Source of the DNA: Delphinus delphis
Lineage: Eukaryota; Chordata; Mammalia; Artiodactyla; Delphinidae
DNA length: 64,000 bases
Direction: 5' to 3'
Assembly: GCF_949987515.2 (NCBI RefSeq)
Contig: NC_082701.1
Span: 33,001,755 to 33,065,754 of the forward strand
Below are positions 12,161 through 24,609 of this stretch, piece by piece. The stretch's first letter is position 1; each line of letters begins with the position of its first letter. The translations under genes and the position numbers were made by a program. The notes beneath the pieces are model-generated. The model was not told where the DNA came from and made no database searches. It saw only the letters and a program-made list of their open reading frames with translations.

Positions 12161-14915
12161 TTAGAGTATGTTCTTCTCCTCTCCTTGCCCCCACCCCAGG
12201 TACCATGTGAGTGAGTAAGGAGAGGAGGGATGTGCCTGGAATTAGACAGAGGTTTAGTGATGCTCCTTTGAAGAGACAAGTCTGTGGACAGACAGAGGAA
12301 GAGGTGATATAGAACTTGGTTTCTGGCAACATGTGACCATGTGTTAGAGAATGTGGATATTTAAAAAGAAGCCCATTTTTTCTGTTCCAATGAAGTTTTA
12401 AAAACAAAAGCTGAAATATTATAGACAGAGAGGTTTAGGATTTAATATGAGGCCATGCATTGTGCTCACAGTTGTAAAGAATAGACTTTTTCACCAGGTA
12501 TTTAGAAGCTTGCCCAGATGTCACTTCCATTCCAGAGCCTGCAAAGTGATGATAGGCTGTAAGTGATGCCACTGTCTTTGTAGCAAAAAGGCGACTCTTC
12601 ACTTCCCCTGGAAGCTAGGTATTAAATCATCACTAGATGACAGTAACATCCAAAAGTTACTTCTCTATGAACTTGTCAAATTACTTCATCTTTTTTTCCC
12701 CTTTGCTTCTCTATGTCAAGCAAACATTTATTCAACACAAAATAGAAGCAGCCCTAGCTCTGTCCCATCTTTATTTTGCACTTGACTTGGATGAACATAG
12801 AATTTTTAAAAGAAGGCAATGGCCACTATTCAAGCTATGGGCAAAAGGCTTCTCACTGGGCTCTCAGAGCTCAAATTAAGACTTTCAATCCTGTTTGGAC
12901 ACGGATGAAAAGATAAGTATCTAATGTCATCTGTATTTAATGAGTCATATACTTGGCCCAACTGCTCTTTTTCATAAATAAGAAAAAAAAAGATCCAAAA
13001 AGATATTTACACATTTGCTGCAAATATAGCCAACTTTCCTAAGGTAAAATCCATCTGGTTATCTACAGAAGCTTCTTCTTAACTTCACTTTCACTTTCTC
13101 TCCCAAATTCCTCTTTCCCATTTGCAAATTCATTTGTACGTCCATAGTCAGGTTTTTTCAATGAAATGTTAGAGCTGGGGTGAAAGAAAAATGTGGAAAC
13201 ATTAAAAAGGACTGATGATGATTGAAATCTATGCCATGCTCTAGGAACACCAAAGAATCTGGAGCTGTGGATCCCAGGATGTTCCATGAGAGAGTGTCAT
13301 GGGGTCTTGAATTAGTCCCAGAGAACTTCCAGGACACTCAGCTTCCAAAGTCTTGACCTCCTTCAGGGAACTGGGATAAATATGAAACCCAGGTCTGTCT
13401 ATTTCTATGATCAGGAACCAAGTGACCTACAGAATATGTAACAGCTAAAAAATGTTGGCACCAAAAACTTCCCTCCTTACCATGAGGTAGCTCCAATAAT
13501 AACTTACCACTGCTTGATATTTGGGCCTTAGAAACTTTGCACTGATGTCTACAGTATTGTCAGGTGGGCTGGGAATGGGGCAGAAGTTAGCCTGAGACAT
13601 GCACACTGAGGTTAGACAAGGGATAGATCCAAAGGTACGAGAAGTCAAGTCATGTTCAGTGCTGCTCGGGATGTACCTGTCTCCATATTCACTTTGGAAA
13701 TGTCTGTACCAACAACTTTCACCCAGTCAATGGAGTTAGAATTAGACTGGTGGACACTGAGAGTCTAACAGATCAGGTGGACATAATCTACAAGGTCTTT
13801 TTCAAAGCAAAAATATCCAGGTCAGGAACTGGGTCACTATAGCTAGAATCTGGACTAGTGAACTAGGCAAGTAAACTGATTGGACAAAGGACAGAGCATC
13901 AAGGCTGCAGCTCTAGTCTGTGGATTGAGTGAATGTAGGGGAAGAAGGTAGAAGAAGTGAGCAGCAACCAAGTCTTTCCCATCCCTCCCGGCAACCAATC
14001 CTGCTAGTAGATCTCAGATCTAATTAGTGGCAAGCAGTGTGGGAGTCCCTCAGTCATCCGGGGTCAAGAATCTTGGGTCTAGGATAATATAATACCAACC
14101 TGGAATGGGAGTCATGCTGCATTATTCATCACCATCTGCAGGAGGTGAGGGGGCTGAGGCTCTAGCTGGGGAGCATCAGCAGAACCATCTGTGAGCAGCT
14201 GGGGACTTAGAAACAATGAAAGCAAGGCTGGAGCTAATGCAGCATTGAAAAAGTTGGACCTACTAACATGTCCACAGTGATTACCATACAACAGCTCTTT
14301 TGATAATTGTCTGGACTAGAGTCCACTAAAAACAACATTTCCTACCACGAAGAATTCATATATGACATTGATATGCTGAAGTGGAAGGAGGGAGAGACTG
14401 GGAACCATTCTTTTGCCTTGAAGCAAAAATACAAGACTGCTGGTCACTTCTCTCATAAGATTCTATTTTATATCTTTACTTTCAAGTCTTACTTTCTCAG
14501 TGAGCATAAAATTTCTGATGATGAGAAGACAAGGAGAAGGAAGGAGATATCCATGGAGGAAGCTTTAGCTCCGTATTGATGTAAGCACTTTCCAATCTCT
14601 ATTTTTTAGTTATTTTGGGGAAAAACATTTTAAAGGATGCATCTGGTTGCTTCTCTTTCTTTGAAAATTTAACTTTGGGCATAAGACGTTATGTTAATGG
14701 TAAAGACAATGTATTCCATCCAGGATAACAGTGGAAGTCAATGTTAAAATTTATCAGCGAAAGAAAATAAATGTTTTTAGTACGGGGTAAAAAGTCTGAC
14801 AGGGGATTAGAGCTTCTTAAAGGAGAAATAGTTATGTTTTAACCTTCATTGACCAACTCAGCAACTGACTTTTAAAAACTTTAGTACTTTAATATTGTAT
14901 CTCCCAAATGCCAAT
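12161..14915. other. Unique DNA, no gene recognised
   Basis: Several short open frames occur (for example 14307-14579, 90 codons, plus strand), but none has a recognisable domain, flanking splice signals or coding-like composition convincing enough to call. I recognise no repeat family in it. Confidence 0.5.
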
Positions 14916-15040
14916 AGTTTTATATCCATTTGAATGCAAACTCCAGGAGGACAGGGGATTTTGCCTGTTTTATTTACTGCTGTCTTTCTAATGCATAGAT
15001 CATAGTGAACACTCAGTAAACACTGCGAATAAATGAGAGA
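14916..15040 (+). mobile_element. L2 LINE 3' end
   Basis: The string 'aactccaggaggacagggga' followed by 'ttttgcctgttttatttac', 'gtgaacactcagtaaac' and 'gaataaatgag' is the typical L2 3' terminal region. It is old and short. Confidence 0.75.
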
Positions 15041-16284
15041 AACCAATTTGAAACTAATATCTGCTTATGGACAGCCTTACACATGTTTCAGTGTTTCAAT
15101 AAGGTCTCAGCTGTTCCCATGACTTCATCCTTGCCCTCGCCTTCCTTCCACTCAACCCAGCATGGAGAGTTTGGGTTTACTGACAACTAGAGGATGGTTC
15201 TCTGATCCTAAGCATCCCATTTTTTTTTCTGCTCTGATTCTAAAGAATCCAATGGAAAAAATCAAAGGATGAGATGAAGCCACAAAAATTCCTAGGAACA
15301 CTCTAGAATCCACAGAGTAAGAGATTGGGGAAGTCATAGAAAGACAATTCCACTTCCAGCCTCTGCTCTTGATCACAGAGAACAGAGTAAAAGGATACAT
15401 TGCTTCCCTTTGGGACTTAACTTCTGTTACTTCAGTTGATTTTCACTCTCTTTCTCAAAAACTGTGTTATCATAACCGTGTTCATAATTAACACCCCCAT
15501 TGCAATTTCCATTGACAGAGGGTGCCATTGTGCCACTTCCCACAGAAGGGTGATCATGCCTGTGGCTTCTTTTGGACTTGGATCATTGCAAGTTTTTCGG
15601 TCACCTTTGTCTAAGGAAGAAGGGGAACAGTCAAGGTACTGATTTTGTCAAGCCCAGTCAAACATCCTGAAATGTTTTCCAACATTGGGAATTTGACAAG
15701 ACCCCAATCACATTTGGCTCAGGTCCCCCTCTTCCCCTTCATTGCTGAGCCCAAACAGAAGATATAATCCATCTTCTTCAGAGTCATTTCCCCGAAACTC
15801 ACCCAGATTTTCCTTGGTGAGAGCTATTTGAAGTCTTTGTCTTCATGAGCCTAACACCTTCCTTCTCATGTTTTATTTCTTGGAACTAGGAAGCAGACAG
15901 ATCTAAAAGGAACAGAACTCAGTTTCAAACACAAGACATAATCTGTAAAATCAGATGCTGGGGGTCGAGAGTCTCACTTCCAGAATTACAGCTGTGACAC
16001 ATCTGAGGGGGAGTTAAGGGTGTCTCTACAACAAATGTGTCCTAAGAAAGCCAGAGAACACAACTAACTGAGCACAGAGTCCTCTCCACCCCGTATCCAG
16101 CAGCAACTGGGACCCAACACCTCACCACCATTCCCTGGTGGGAAAGTTGGGAAGCAGAGGTTTCACTAACTCCTGCTCTTTGGTGGTTGGTCATATTGTA
16201 AACACTGAACTTGGAGCACAAGAAGGTTCACAAGATCCACCTAAGACCTTTTAATAAGCCCCTGGCACTCAAAGTGAGACAAAA
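15041..16284. other. Unique DNA, no gene recognised
   Basis: I see no repeat family, exon-like open frame with splice sites, or low-complexity tract in this stretch. Confidence 0.5.
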
Positions 16285-16505
16285 ATGGGTCAGAGTCCTA
16301 ACTCCTAACTATTATGGTACTTACTAGTTTTGTGACCTTGGGCAAGTTCATTAATGTCTCTGAACTTGTGTTTTTTCTTTGTAAATAAATATAATGAAAC
16401 TCTCCTGACATATTTACAGTGAGACTTAGGTAAGATTATAGAGCTTAGCACAGTGCCTGGCATTTGGATAGCACTCAGTTAATGACCGCTATGTGTATCG
16501 TTATT
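16285..16505 (+). mobile_element. MIR SINE
   Basis: It contains 'tttgtgaccttgggcaagtt', then 'atgtctctgaacttg', 'gagcttagcacagtgcctgg' and 'catttggatagcactcagtt', the MIR body and 3' end in plus orientation. It abuts the old antisense L1 that starts at about 16506. Confidence 0.9.
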
Positions 16506-17758
16506 GTTATTTTTTATAACAACTTTATAGAGATAATTCACATACCATAAAATTTATGCGCTTAACGTGAACGCTTCAGTGGCCTTTGATATATTCACAG
16601 AGTTGTTCAACCATTACCACAATCAATTTTAGGGCATTTTATCACCCCAAAGGAAACTCCATAGCCAATAGCAGTCACTCCCCATTACCTCTTAATCCTA
16701 GGCGACCACTAATCTAATTTTTGTCTCTATGGATTTGTCTATTCTGGACATTTCATATAAATGGAATGATGTAATATGTGGTCTTTTGTGACTGACTTCG
16801 TTCACTTGACATAATATTTTCAAGGTTCAACCATGTTGTAACATATATTAGTACTTCATCTAATTTTATATATATATATATATATTATATATAATTTGAA
16901 AAACTTTTCTCCCATTCTATGGGTTGTTTTCACTTTCTTGATGATATCTTTTGAAGCAGAAAGTTAATTTTGATGAAGTCTAATTTACCATTTTTTTGTT
17001 GCCTGTGCTTTTGCTGTCATATTTAAAAAATCATTGTGAAAACCAGTGTCATGAAGATGTCCCACCCCACCCCCCATTTTCTTCTAAGTATCTTATGGCT
17101 TTAGCACTTATATTTAAGTCTTTGATACATTTTGAGTTAATTTTTGTACGTGATGTGAGGTAGGAGTCCAACTTCCTTCTTTTGTATGTGGATATCCAAT
17201 TGTCCCACCACTGTTTGTCGAAACGATTATACTTTCCTCATTGGAATTTTTGTCACTCTCTGTGGAAAGTCAATTGATTTTAACTGTGAAAGTTTATTTC
17301 TGACTCTCAGTTCTGATCAATTGATCTATGATTATCCTCATGCCAATACTGCACTGTCCTGATTAATGTATATTTGTAGTAAGTTTTGAAATCAGAATCT
17401 CTGAATCTTCTGTTTTACCCTTTTTCACGAATGTTTTTCTATATACAAGTTCCTGTAATCTGCAAACAGAGATAATTTTACTTCTTTCTTTCCAAGCTGG
17501 ATGTCTTTTATTTCTTTTTCTTGCCTAATTGCCCTGGTCAGAAACTCCAGTGCAATTTTTGATTAAAAATGGTAAGAGCAGACCACCTTGTCTTGTTCTA
17601 GGTCTTAGGGGGAAAGAACGTTTCATCATTAAGAATGAGGTTAGCTGTTGGCTGTTCATGGATGGTCTTTAACAGATTGAGGAAGTGCATTTCCATTCCT
17701 AGTGTGTTGTGTATTTATCATGAAAGAATTTGATTGTTATTATATAAAAATGCAGGTA
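16506..17758 (-). mobile_element. Old L1 (L1M-type), 3' part
   Basis: Seen inverted: 'tttatagagataattcacat' near the 3' end, 'ggatttgtctattctggaca', 'tcccattctatgggttg', 'acttatatttaagtctttga' and 'accaccttgtcttgttc' follow the old L1 3'UTR-to-ORF2 order read backwards. It is strongly diverged and has no open frame. A (TA)n tract lies inside at about 16867-16893. Confidence 0.85.
16867..16893. repeat. (TA)n microsatellite inside old L1
   Basis: There are about a dozen TA units with one interruption ('tatatatattatatata'). It is a low-complexity expansion within the L1 3'UTR-like region. Confidence 0.85.
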
Positions 17759-17831
17759 TTCTATTTTTTCCTTTTTTTCCTCTTCTTCCCCCTTTTTTTC
17801 TCTATTTCCCCCCTTTTTGATTTCTTTCCAG
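17759..17831. repeat. Polypyrimidine tract
   Basis: Nearly all bases are C or T on the plus strand ('ttttttcctttttttcct', 'cttcttccccctttttttc'). It sits exactly at the end of the old L1. Such mirror-like pyrimidine runs can form triplex (H-DNA), which is inference here. Confidence 0.8.
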
Positions 17832-18179
17832 AGTCTAGGCAGGGCATCAGGACTACATCAGGAAAGAGGAAGCCATAGGCTGCTGTGCATCCATTCCCTG
17901 AAGTGCCTAGAGGAAGTATCTGCCAACCCCTCCCTCCTGTCTGCACTCCTGACTGAGTGGTGACCTTGTTGTTCTGGCACAAGCTGCATCCCTCCACTTT
18001 GACTTTTCTGGCCTACTGTCTCCTGGTCCTGGGTCCTCGGCTTCCTGTCCCTTTTCTTCAAGGTTCTGATCCTGTCTCTACCTCTTTCCAAGTGTCCTAG
18101 GCTGCTTTGACAGCTACTGTGTTTGGAAAGCTAAAGGCTGTTTTCCAGGTGGTAGAGTTTCCTTTTCACTCATATGCCC
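17832..18179. other. Unique DNA, no gene seen
   Basis: This is moderately GC-rich single-copy-looking sequence. Small open frames on the minus strand are rich in K/R because they run into the polypyrimidine tract, and I do not regard them as genes. Confidence 0.5.
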
Positions 18180-18385
18180 AGTTTGATTCCACCAATATTT
18201 TATGAAAACGTTTTAATGCCAGGCATGGTGTTTTTTTTATCCTAGTAATACTCACAATAACCCCACAATGTTGTTTCCAGTTTGGTCCCATTTTTCAGAA
18301 GAGAAAACAGAGGCTTCACACGTCTAATTTGTCTGAGGTTACATACATAGTAAGTGGCAGATTTGGTTACAAATCTGTCTGTTTA
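18180..18385 (-). mobile_element. MIR SINE (inverted)
   Basis: The inverted MIR order is visible: 'aatgccaggcatggtg', 'actcacaataaccccacaat', 'cccatttttcagaagagaaa', 'cagaggcttcacacg', 'gaggttacatacatagtaag' and 'tggcagatttggttac'. Confidence 0.88.
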
Positions 18386-18599
18386 GGGAAAAAGAGAGGG
18401 ATATGCGTAAAGTTGAAATTAGAATCTAATATGGAATTCAAGACATCAGTTGCCATGATGCAAGAGCCATGAAGAGCTAGGAAATTCCTATGTCTCATTT
18501 CAAATACAAGGTTTCTATTTCTCTGACCTTTGCCAACTTATCCAGCCCTTCTTCCAAAAAACACATACCCACCAACCCAAGTCATACTGAACCATGCTA

Positions 18600-18945
18600 G
18601 GCTATCTCTATTGTTATGCTTTTTTATAGGCTTATATCTCTGCCTGTCTTCTACTCAACTGCCAACTTCTAGATGCCTGGTTAAATCCTATTCCTAGTTC
18701 AAACCCAATAAAGGAATCACTTCTCCTGGAAAATCTTTCTGACCCACTCCAGACTGTGTTCCATCATAACCCATACCTACCTATGTCATAATGCTCACCA
18801 CATTTATGTTCTCCTCCTTCTCCCCTACAACCAATCACCAATAAATCATAAGCACCTTGAAGGCAGTGATCATGGTTAGTTCTCCCCTGTCTCCTAGGAC
18901 TCAGGATAATTCTAACCCAATACTTCTTGAATTACTAATTTAATC
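18600..18945 (+). mobile_element. L2 LINE 3' region
   Basis: L2 signatures in plus orientation: 'tttctgacccactccagac', 'cataatgctcaccacattta', 'ataagcaccttgaaggcagt' and 'tgatcatggttagttctccc'. The element is diverged and incomplete at its 5' side. Confidence 0.8.
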
Positions 18946-20389
18946 TTCGGAATGAGTTCCTCTCTGGTAGGAGATATAAACTACACCTCTACCCAAGTAG
19001 ATAAAGGGCTGGGACAGTTTCGTGTTTCCTTCCACTGTGAAGAAACTGAATCCTAAAACAAAGGGCTCAAGCTTGTGAAAAATATAAGCTTAAAAGAGTA
19101 AAACCTCCTTTCTACTCTACAAAATACAACTCAGAGTCACCAGGTCAAGATGAGGCAGATCTCAGGAAAGATGATGATCCAAAGGAAGGAACCAAGGGTC
19201 TCACTTTAAATGCAGGGCAAGAGCACTCAGCCTACTTAGATAGTTCTCAACACCCAGGGATCCAGAGTCAGTGCCAGAGACCACGTTTGGATTGAAAAGT
19301 GCAAGCTGTTCATGTCTTCAGCTATTAAACAAAAATGATCATTTTACTTCTGACTCAATGACAGCTTAGTGAAAAGAAGCCAGCTGCAAGAGAGGAGATT
19401 TCTGGACTCTTCATCACAACTCTGAGAACAAAGCTTTAATGCAGTCACCTTTTGCTTTTTCCTCAAAGAAAATGCTGGAGGTCAGACCCAGGAAGACAAT
19501 GCTTAATAGTCCCAAAAGGCCCTTGGTATTAGTCCTTACCAATTTCCCTCCAAGCCCTGGCACATATTGGGCTGAAGGTACAAATGTTACCTTCATTTAA
19601 GCATGAATGCTGAACCACCAAGTATTTTTTTTTCTGGGCTTTCTGATAACTCTGTCTACAAAAATGTGGTTTTAAGAAAGATTACTCCTGGTCATTTATC
19701 TAACAGACCATACTATGATGTGTAAGCTCCATCCTTCTTTAAATTTTCACATTCTATAAGATGGGAAATTTACTCAAGCAGGGGAGTTCATTTGAGGCTG
19801 AAAATGTAAAGTGGCCAATTATCTCTCGGCCATTAGTTGCATATGATCTTTACCGCAAGTTTTGAAAATAAAGACAACATTTAGCAAACGTTCTGCTTCG
19901 AAGCTAATGTTTGGGAAAGAATAACAGCATGTTGGGAAAAAGTTATATGGACTTTAGTGCTATTGCCTATTAACAGGCAGAGTGGTGTGCCAGCTCATGA
20001 GAGAAAGCCAGTCTTCTAAGGAATTGATTCCTAGACTTACGGCATCCCTGTTAAAGGTGAGTATGCAGAGAGCACAAGGGTCCATGTCTGTGGGAGCTTA
20101 CCTAGGAGAGCTATGAACCATAGGTTGTCCTTCCATTCTGGTAATATCCAGACCATTAGCACACTCTGAGTAATGGCATTTGAGGCTTTTCATCTAAGAC
20201 TATCTAGTTTCCCACACCATTAGTTATATTAATTCTAACACTAGGTAATCTAATATACCCAACACAAGTAACTAATTGAACCTTACTCAAATACCTACCA
20301 GGTTAAATGTATTTTGCCAGGCTCTATGGAAGAATAGTGGGATGCTTTAACAGACCAATGATTCCATTTCTATTAAATGTCCATAGATA
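18946..20389. other. Unique DNA, no gene recognised
   Basis: No repeat family or exon with splice signals was recognised. The minus-strand frame at 19414-19596 (60 codons) has no known motif. Confidence 0.5.
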
Positions 20390-20620
20390 ACAAAATTTAG
20401 CTTAGTGGTTTCCTAGAGCAGGGAGAATGGGGGGGCTTGGGGACTGCTGGCTTAAAGACTGTTGGGTTTCTCTGGGGAGTAATAAAATATTCTAAAATTA
20501 ATTGTGGTGAGGGTTGCACAGCTCTGTGGATACACTAAAAGCTCTTGAACTGTACAATTTAAGTGGGAAAATTGTATGGTATATGAATTATACCTCAGTA
20601 AAGCTTCTTTGAAAACCACA
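20390..20620 (+). mobile_element. Old L1 3' end
   Basis: It matches the old L1 3'UTR order: 'tagtggtttcctagagcagg', 'tgttgggtttctctggggag', 'ggtgagggttgcacagctct', 'gtggatacactaaaagctc', 'gaactgtacaatttaagtgg' and 'gaattatacctcagtaaagc'. Only the terminal ~230 bases remain. Confidence 0.85.
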
Positions 20621-21984
20621 AAACCTTGCCCTCACAAAGAGAGGAAACATGTTAATACTTTCAGATGGAAACAGGAAGAACTAAAGTCAGGTACCACACA
20701 GCACAGCTTCCTTCTGGCTTTGGGCTTTCCTTTCATCTGGAGCTGTCACCCTCTCTCTTGGCACATGTTTAGGCCTGGGAGGGTGGGATAGATGGACTTA
20801 CAGGAGCAGGAAGAGAGCTTCTAATAACTGACTAGAAATGAAACCCATGGGAAGATAGAGAAAGGTGTCCAGGGAGCAGAAACACCAGACTTGAACCTCC
20901 TGGTGGGGTCCCAAAGTAAGTGCTACCTCCTGGACAGCTGGCTGAAAGTACAGTGTCTTGTTTAAAGGGGGAAAGAAGGGAGGGTGACATTCCTTCAGCT
21001 GAGAGGTGTCTCCTCTTACAGTGGCTTCTCTATTTCAAAGAAAATTTCTCCAGAAGACCACCATCCCCACTCCTACTCAACCTCCCAATCTCTTGGGCAA
21101 AGGGCTCTGGAATCAGGGCTGCCCAAAAAATTAATCAGCAAGAACTATACTTATCACAATTTATAAGTCTAAATAGTACCCTGTACACAAACAATACAAA
21201 CCTATATTTCAGGCCCTGCAGGCTGTCATAAAAACTCTTCAGGCAAAAGAAGAAATTTTATTGCATGATTAAGAGATTATTATTTTATTGGAGTGGGTGT
21301 ATGTTGTTTAAGAAAATCCATCACCATCTTCACCTTCTCCATAACCCCTCTCTGCCATCATTTTTTGTTTTGTCCCTGAATTTCCAGCATTTAGTCAAAA
21401 GCAAAATTAACAGGTATACTTAATAGAAATAATTCCAAATAACTTCAAATGTGATAATACTTTAAAATTTTTAAACTGATTGAAATATGATAAATGATAA
21501 ATTGTTTTCATAAGTAATAGCAAACTGTCAAGCAGTGCTGTGCATAAGCATTTTAAAGAAAAAGTTCATCAAGAGGTTATTCTGCATGAATATGACCCTG
21601 AGTTCCAGGTTTGGTGTCGTCTGTACATGTGGACCTCTGCTTCTTCACTCTGGCAATGAGGACCTGCCGCCGTTTTGTGCTATTCTTGTGTCTACAATCT
21701 TGTGGTTGGAAGAAAGGCTGAGCTGAGTGCTGAGTTAAGGAGATGGTGGGGCAGGGAACCCAATATTTCCTCTCCTCTTGGAAGTGCCTGCAACTGGGTT
21801 ATAGTTGTACCAGTCTCATACTGGAGTTCTTTGGAATTTGTGGGTCAAACTAATGTGATATGTTGTCACTCTTGCTCCTCTGATTCCTGTTTGCTTGGAA
21901 GAACCAAGGAGAAAGAGCTTCCTTTTCCAGTGCCTGCCTCCATCCACCTTCCATGACAAGACAAGCATTGCCTTTGGGAAGCTG
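20621..21984. other. Unique DNA, no gene recognised
   Basis: Open frames of 60-103 codons are present (20576-20791, 20920-21231, 21675-21956, all plus), but none shows a recognisable domain or splice context. No repeat was recognised. Confidence 0.5.
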
Positions 21985-22065
21985 CCAAGATTCTGGGGTG
22001 GGACCTGAACCCTTGGCCTCCCAGACAAAGGTAATGATGCTACCAGCTGAGTGACACAGACATAC
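21985..22065 (-). mobile_element. Ancient tRNA-derived SINE relic
   Basis: Read on the minus strand, it has a tRNA-like A box (complement of 'taccagctgagtgac' at 22041-22055) and a B box (complement of 'ggacctgaacc' at 22001-22011) with about the spacing of a Pol III promoter. It is too diverged for a working tRNA and I see no full cloverleaf. A MIR or other old mammalian SINE is the likely source. Confidence 0.5.
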
Positions 22066-22450
22066 TTCCTGAGTCAGTGACTAAACACAGCCAAAGGAAT
22101 GTGAGGCATTTCTTTCCCTCCCCTTGGCTAGCCTTGGCATGTCTGCTGGTGCAGCCAGAGGTGCCCTCCCCTGGGAGTAGCTGCTGGGCCACTTCCAAGG
22201 CTGCAGAGTGCAGAGCTGCTCCTCAGCTTGTTGGTGAGTTTCTTCACCTTTGGTTTTCCTAACTTGAAAATAACTAAAATGAAAGTACATCTTAAAAACC
22301 TGTTTTGACCCTTTTTTCCCTTCTCCTTTCTAACAGCTGTCTTATTTTTAATGGGAACCATGAATACATGACATAATAGCCAAATTTACATTTCCCTGGA
22401 TTTTCAGGCCTTCTGCCCCCTCTGGGATGGATATGACTAAGCTTACACTC

Positions 22451-22685
22451 TAGAATGGAGATACAGGGCTTCCCTGGTGGCGCAGTGGTTGAGAGTCTGC
22501 CTGTTGATGCAGGGGACACGGGTTCGTGCCCCGGTCCGGGAGGATCCCACATGCCATGGAGCGGCTGGGTCCGTGAGCCATGGCCGCTGAGCCTGCGCGT
22601 CCAGAGCCTGTGCTCCGCAACGGGAGAGGCCACAACAGTGAGAGGCCCACGTACCGCAGGAAAAAAACAATAGAATGGAGATACA
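22451..22685 (+). mobile_element. Young CHR-type SINE with perfect target-site duplication
   Basis: The body at 22466-22670 runs from 'gggcttccctggtggcgcag' to 'gtaccgcagg' and an A-rich tail. The 15-base repeat 'tagaatggagataca' occurs identically at 22451-22465 and 22671-22685. The B box 'gggttcgtgcc' is at 22520-22530. The short tail, intact duplication and consensus-like body make this one of the youngest insertions in the window. Confidence 0.96.
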
Positions 22686-23664
22686 GATATCAAAGATATT
22701 AATGAAGAGAAGACAGGAAAAAGTAATAGGTCTGGGTAATCCACACATTAAGTTATCTTCTGATAAGAACTGTTTTTAAGAATATGGGACAACATGGAAA
22801 AACACTGACTGTAGTCTATAATCACAGTCATGTAAAAGTGGACAATATATGAGCAAAGATTAACAAGGATCATAAAGAACCAAAGCAGAATGTGAATATT
22901 TTCTTTAATTTTTTCTAATGTTGCTATGGTATTGTTTAACTTACGTCTTTTTTTAATGAAGAGGTAAAGGAAAGTGTGTAACAAATAATGCACTGACACA
23001 AAACAGCCTTGCTCCTTTTAGGTTTGCTATATTAATAACTAGATATAACATTAATCTTCAATCTGACTTTCCTTTTCTTTTTCCCTTTCTCCCTTGCCAG
23101 GAATGACTCTGTTCTCAATCACTCTGCAAAGAGTTTCCACTGCCTTCACCAGGGGGAGTGACAATCCCCATGGCTGCAGAGACATGTGAGTGATTCTCTT
23201 CCAGAAGTGGTGTCATAACACTACTAACTTAAGGGTCCTTCTCATATCTCAGTGACAGGGTTGTGGATTTTCAAAGGCTTGGCAAGGCACCCACATTTCC
23301 ACTCCAGTTGACTCACAATCAGATGGGATAAGATGGTCTTTCTGACAGAGGTAACTGGCCTGGATGTCCTGACCTCTACGCCAGGTGAATCTGCATCTCA
23401 GTAGATCCATCATCTGCCCCGGAGTCTGTTGGCAGTTTTCCTAAGTCAGTGTTAGAACATGGAGGTAAAGGTTGAGAATTGTGACTTTGATTGGTTGAGT
23501 TCTGTTGGCAATGTTGGCAGTCGGACCTATTTTTCAAAGGCCTGTCTCCCCCTTCCTCTTGGTTCTCACCCTGAAGATCCAGGGCATGGTTCTGAATTGA
23601 ATCCAGAATGGACACATTGTATGTTTATGTATAGCTGTTATAACAAGCTATACTGACAAAATGC
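22686..23664. other. Unique DNA, no gene recognised
   Basis: This is AT-rich near the SINE and more balanced after 23080. Short frames at 23376-23615 (-) and 23459-23656 (+) overlap and lack recognisable motifs. Confidence 0.5.
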
Positions 23665-23880
23665 CTGGGCTCATATCTTGGTGCTATCATTTGTTATCTT
23701 GGACTAATGACTTAACATCTCTGAGCATCTTTTCCCTTCTTTGTAACATGAAGGAAGTACTGGTGCCTACTTCACATGGATGTTGTGAGGATGAAATGAA
23801 ATGATGCTTGTAACGTGTTCCCATAGTGCCCAGAACATGGTGAGAACTCAAAAATGTTAGTAGTGATGTTTGTTATTTTG
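23665..23880 (+). mobile_element. MIR SINE
   Basis: It carries 'cctgggctcatatcttggtg', then 'atgacttaacatctctgagc', 'ggatgttgtgaggatgaaat' and 'catagtgcccagaacatgg', the full MIR order. Confidence 0.9.
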
Positions 23881-23944
23881 ATCATCAATTTTATTATATT
23901 TCCCCTCCATTCTTCACTTTAATCATCACAAAGTGAGCTAGAAG

Positions 23945-24172
23945 CATTTTGATATGACAACAAGAGCAGGGAACCTGGAATCGGATCCCTTCTGTTCTAG
24001 TAGCTGAATGACTTTAAGAAGTACTTAGCACATCTGAATCTACTGCCCCATCTGTAAAACATGGATAGTAATGCTCACCTCATTGGGTCCCTGGGAAGAT
24101 GCACTGTACCAAGATGCAGAGAAATGCTTGATATATACCCAGTGCTCAGTAAATAATGGTTAAATCAGGACA
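23945..24172 (+). mobile_element. MIR SINE
   Basis: It has 'gaacctggaatcggatccc', 'agctgaatgactttaagaag', 'ccccatctgtaaaacatgga' and 'cccagtgctcagtaaataat' in MIR order. This is the second of three MIRs on the same strand within 1.2 kb. Confidence 0.88.
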
Positions 24173-24609
24173 TAGGTTTGGGCCACCCACACAGCTTGTC
24201 TCTTTTTAGCTCAGATTTGCAGCTAAAGGAGAAATCACCCCACTGTCCACTATGCTCCTTCCAGCAAAGAGCAGCAGGACAGGGAGCCAAAGCAGGAGCC
24301 AGCTTTTGGCAGGTGCGGAACAAGAACTGTGATCACAAGGCCACCATGCAGAACTTCCCAAAGAATGTGCAAATTATGCTATTCAAGCTGGAGTATCACC
24401 CAAGTATATTTTAGAACTGCAGTGGCCACATCCCAGCTTGATTGGGGCAGTGAAGTTGTCCAGACAAGGATTTTTATTATTTTATTTAAAAGTGTGAATC
24501 ATCAGACAAGCAACATTCTCCATCCAGGTGCTGTATTCAGATTGCACTTAACATCTACTTCCTTGACACCTAAGCAAGGCAAAAGCATTTAGGAAAAATT
24601 GTTCTGGGC

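Noticed and set aside
12637..13287. Frames at 12637-12879 (+) and 13063-13287 (-) as possible exons
   Set aside because: No recognised motif, no matching splice phases, and their composition is like the surrounding non-coding DNA.
14307..14579. 90-codon plus-strand frame as a small gene
   Set aside because: No domain, no conserved start context I can judge, and no splice or tail evidence. A chance frame of this size is expected in 64 kb.
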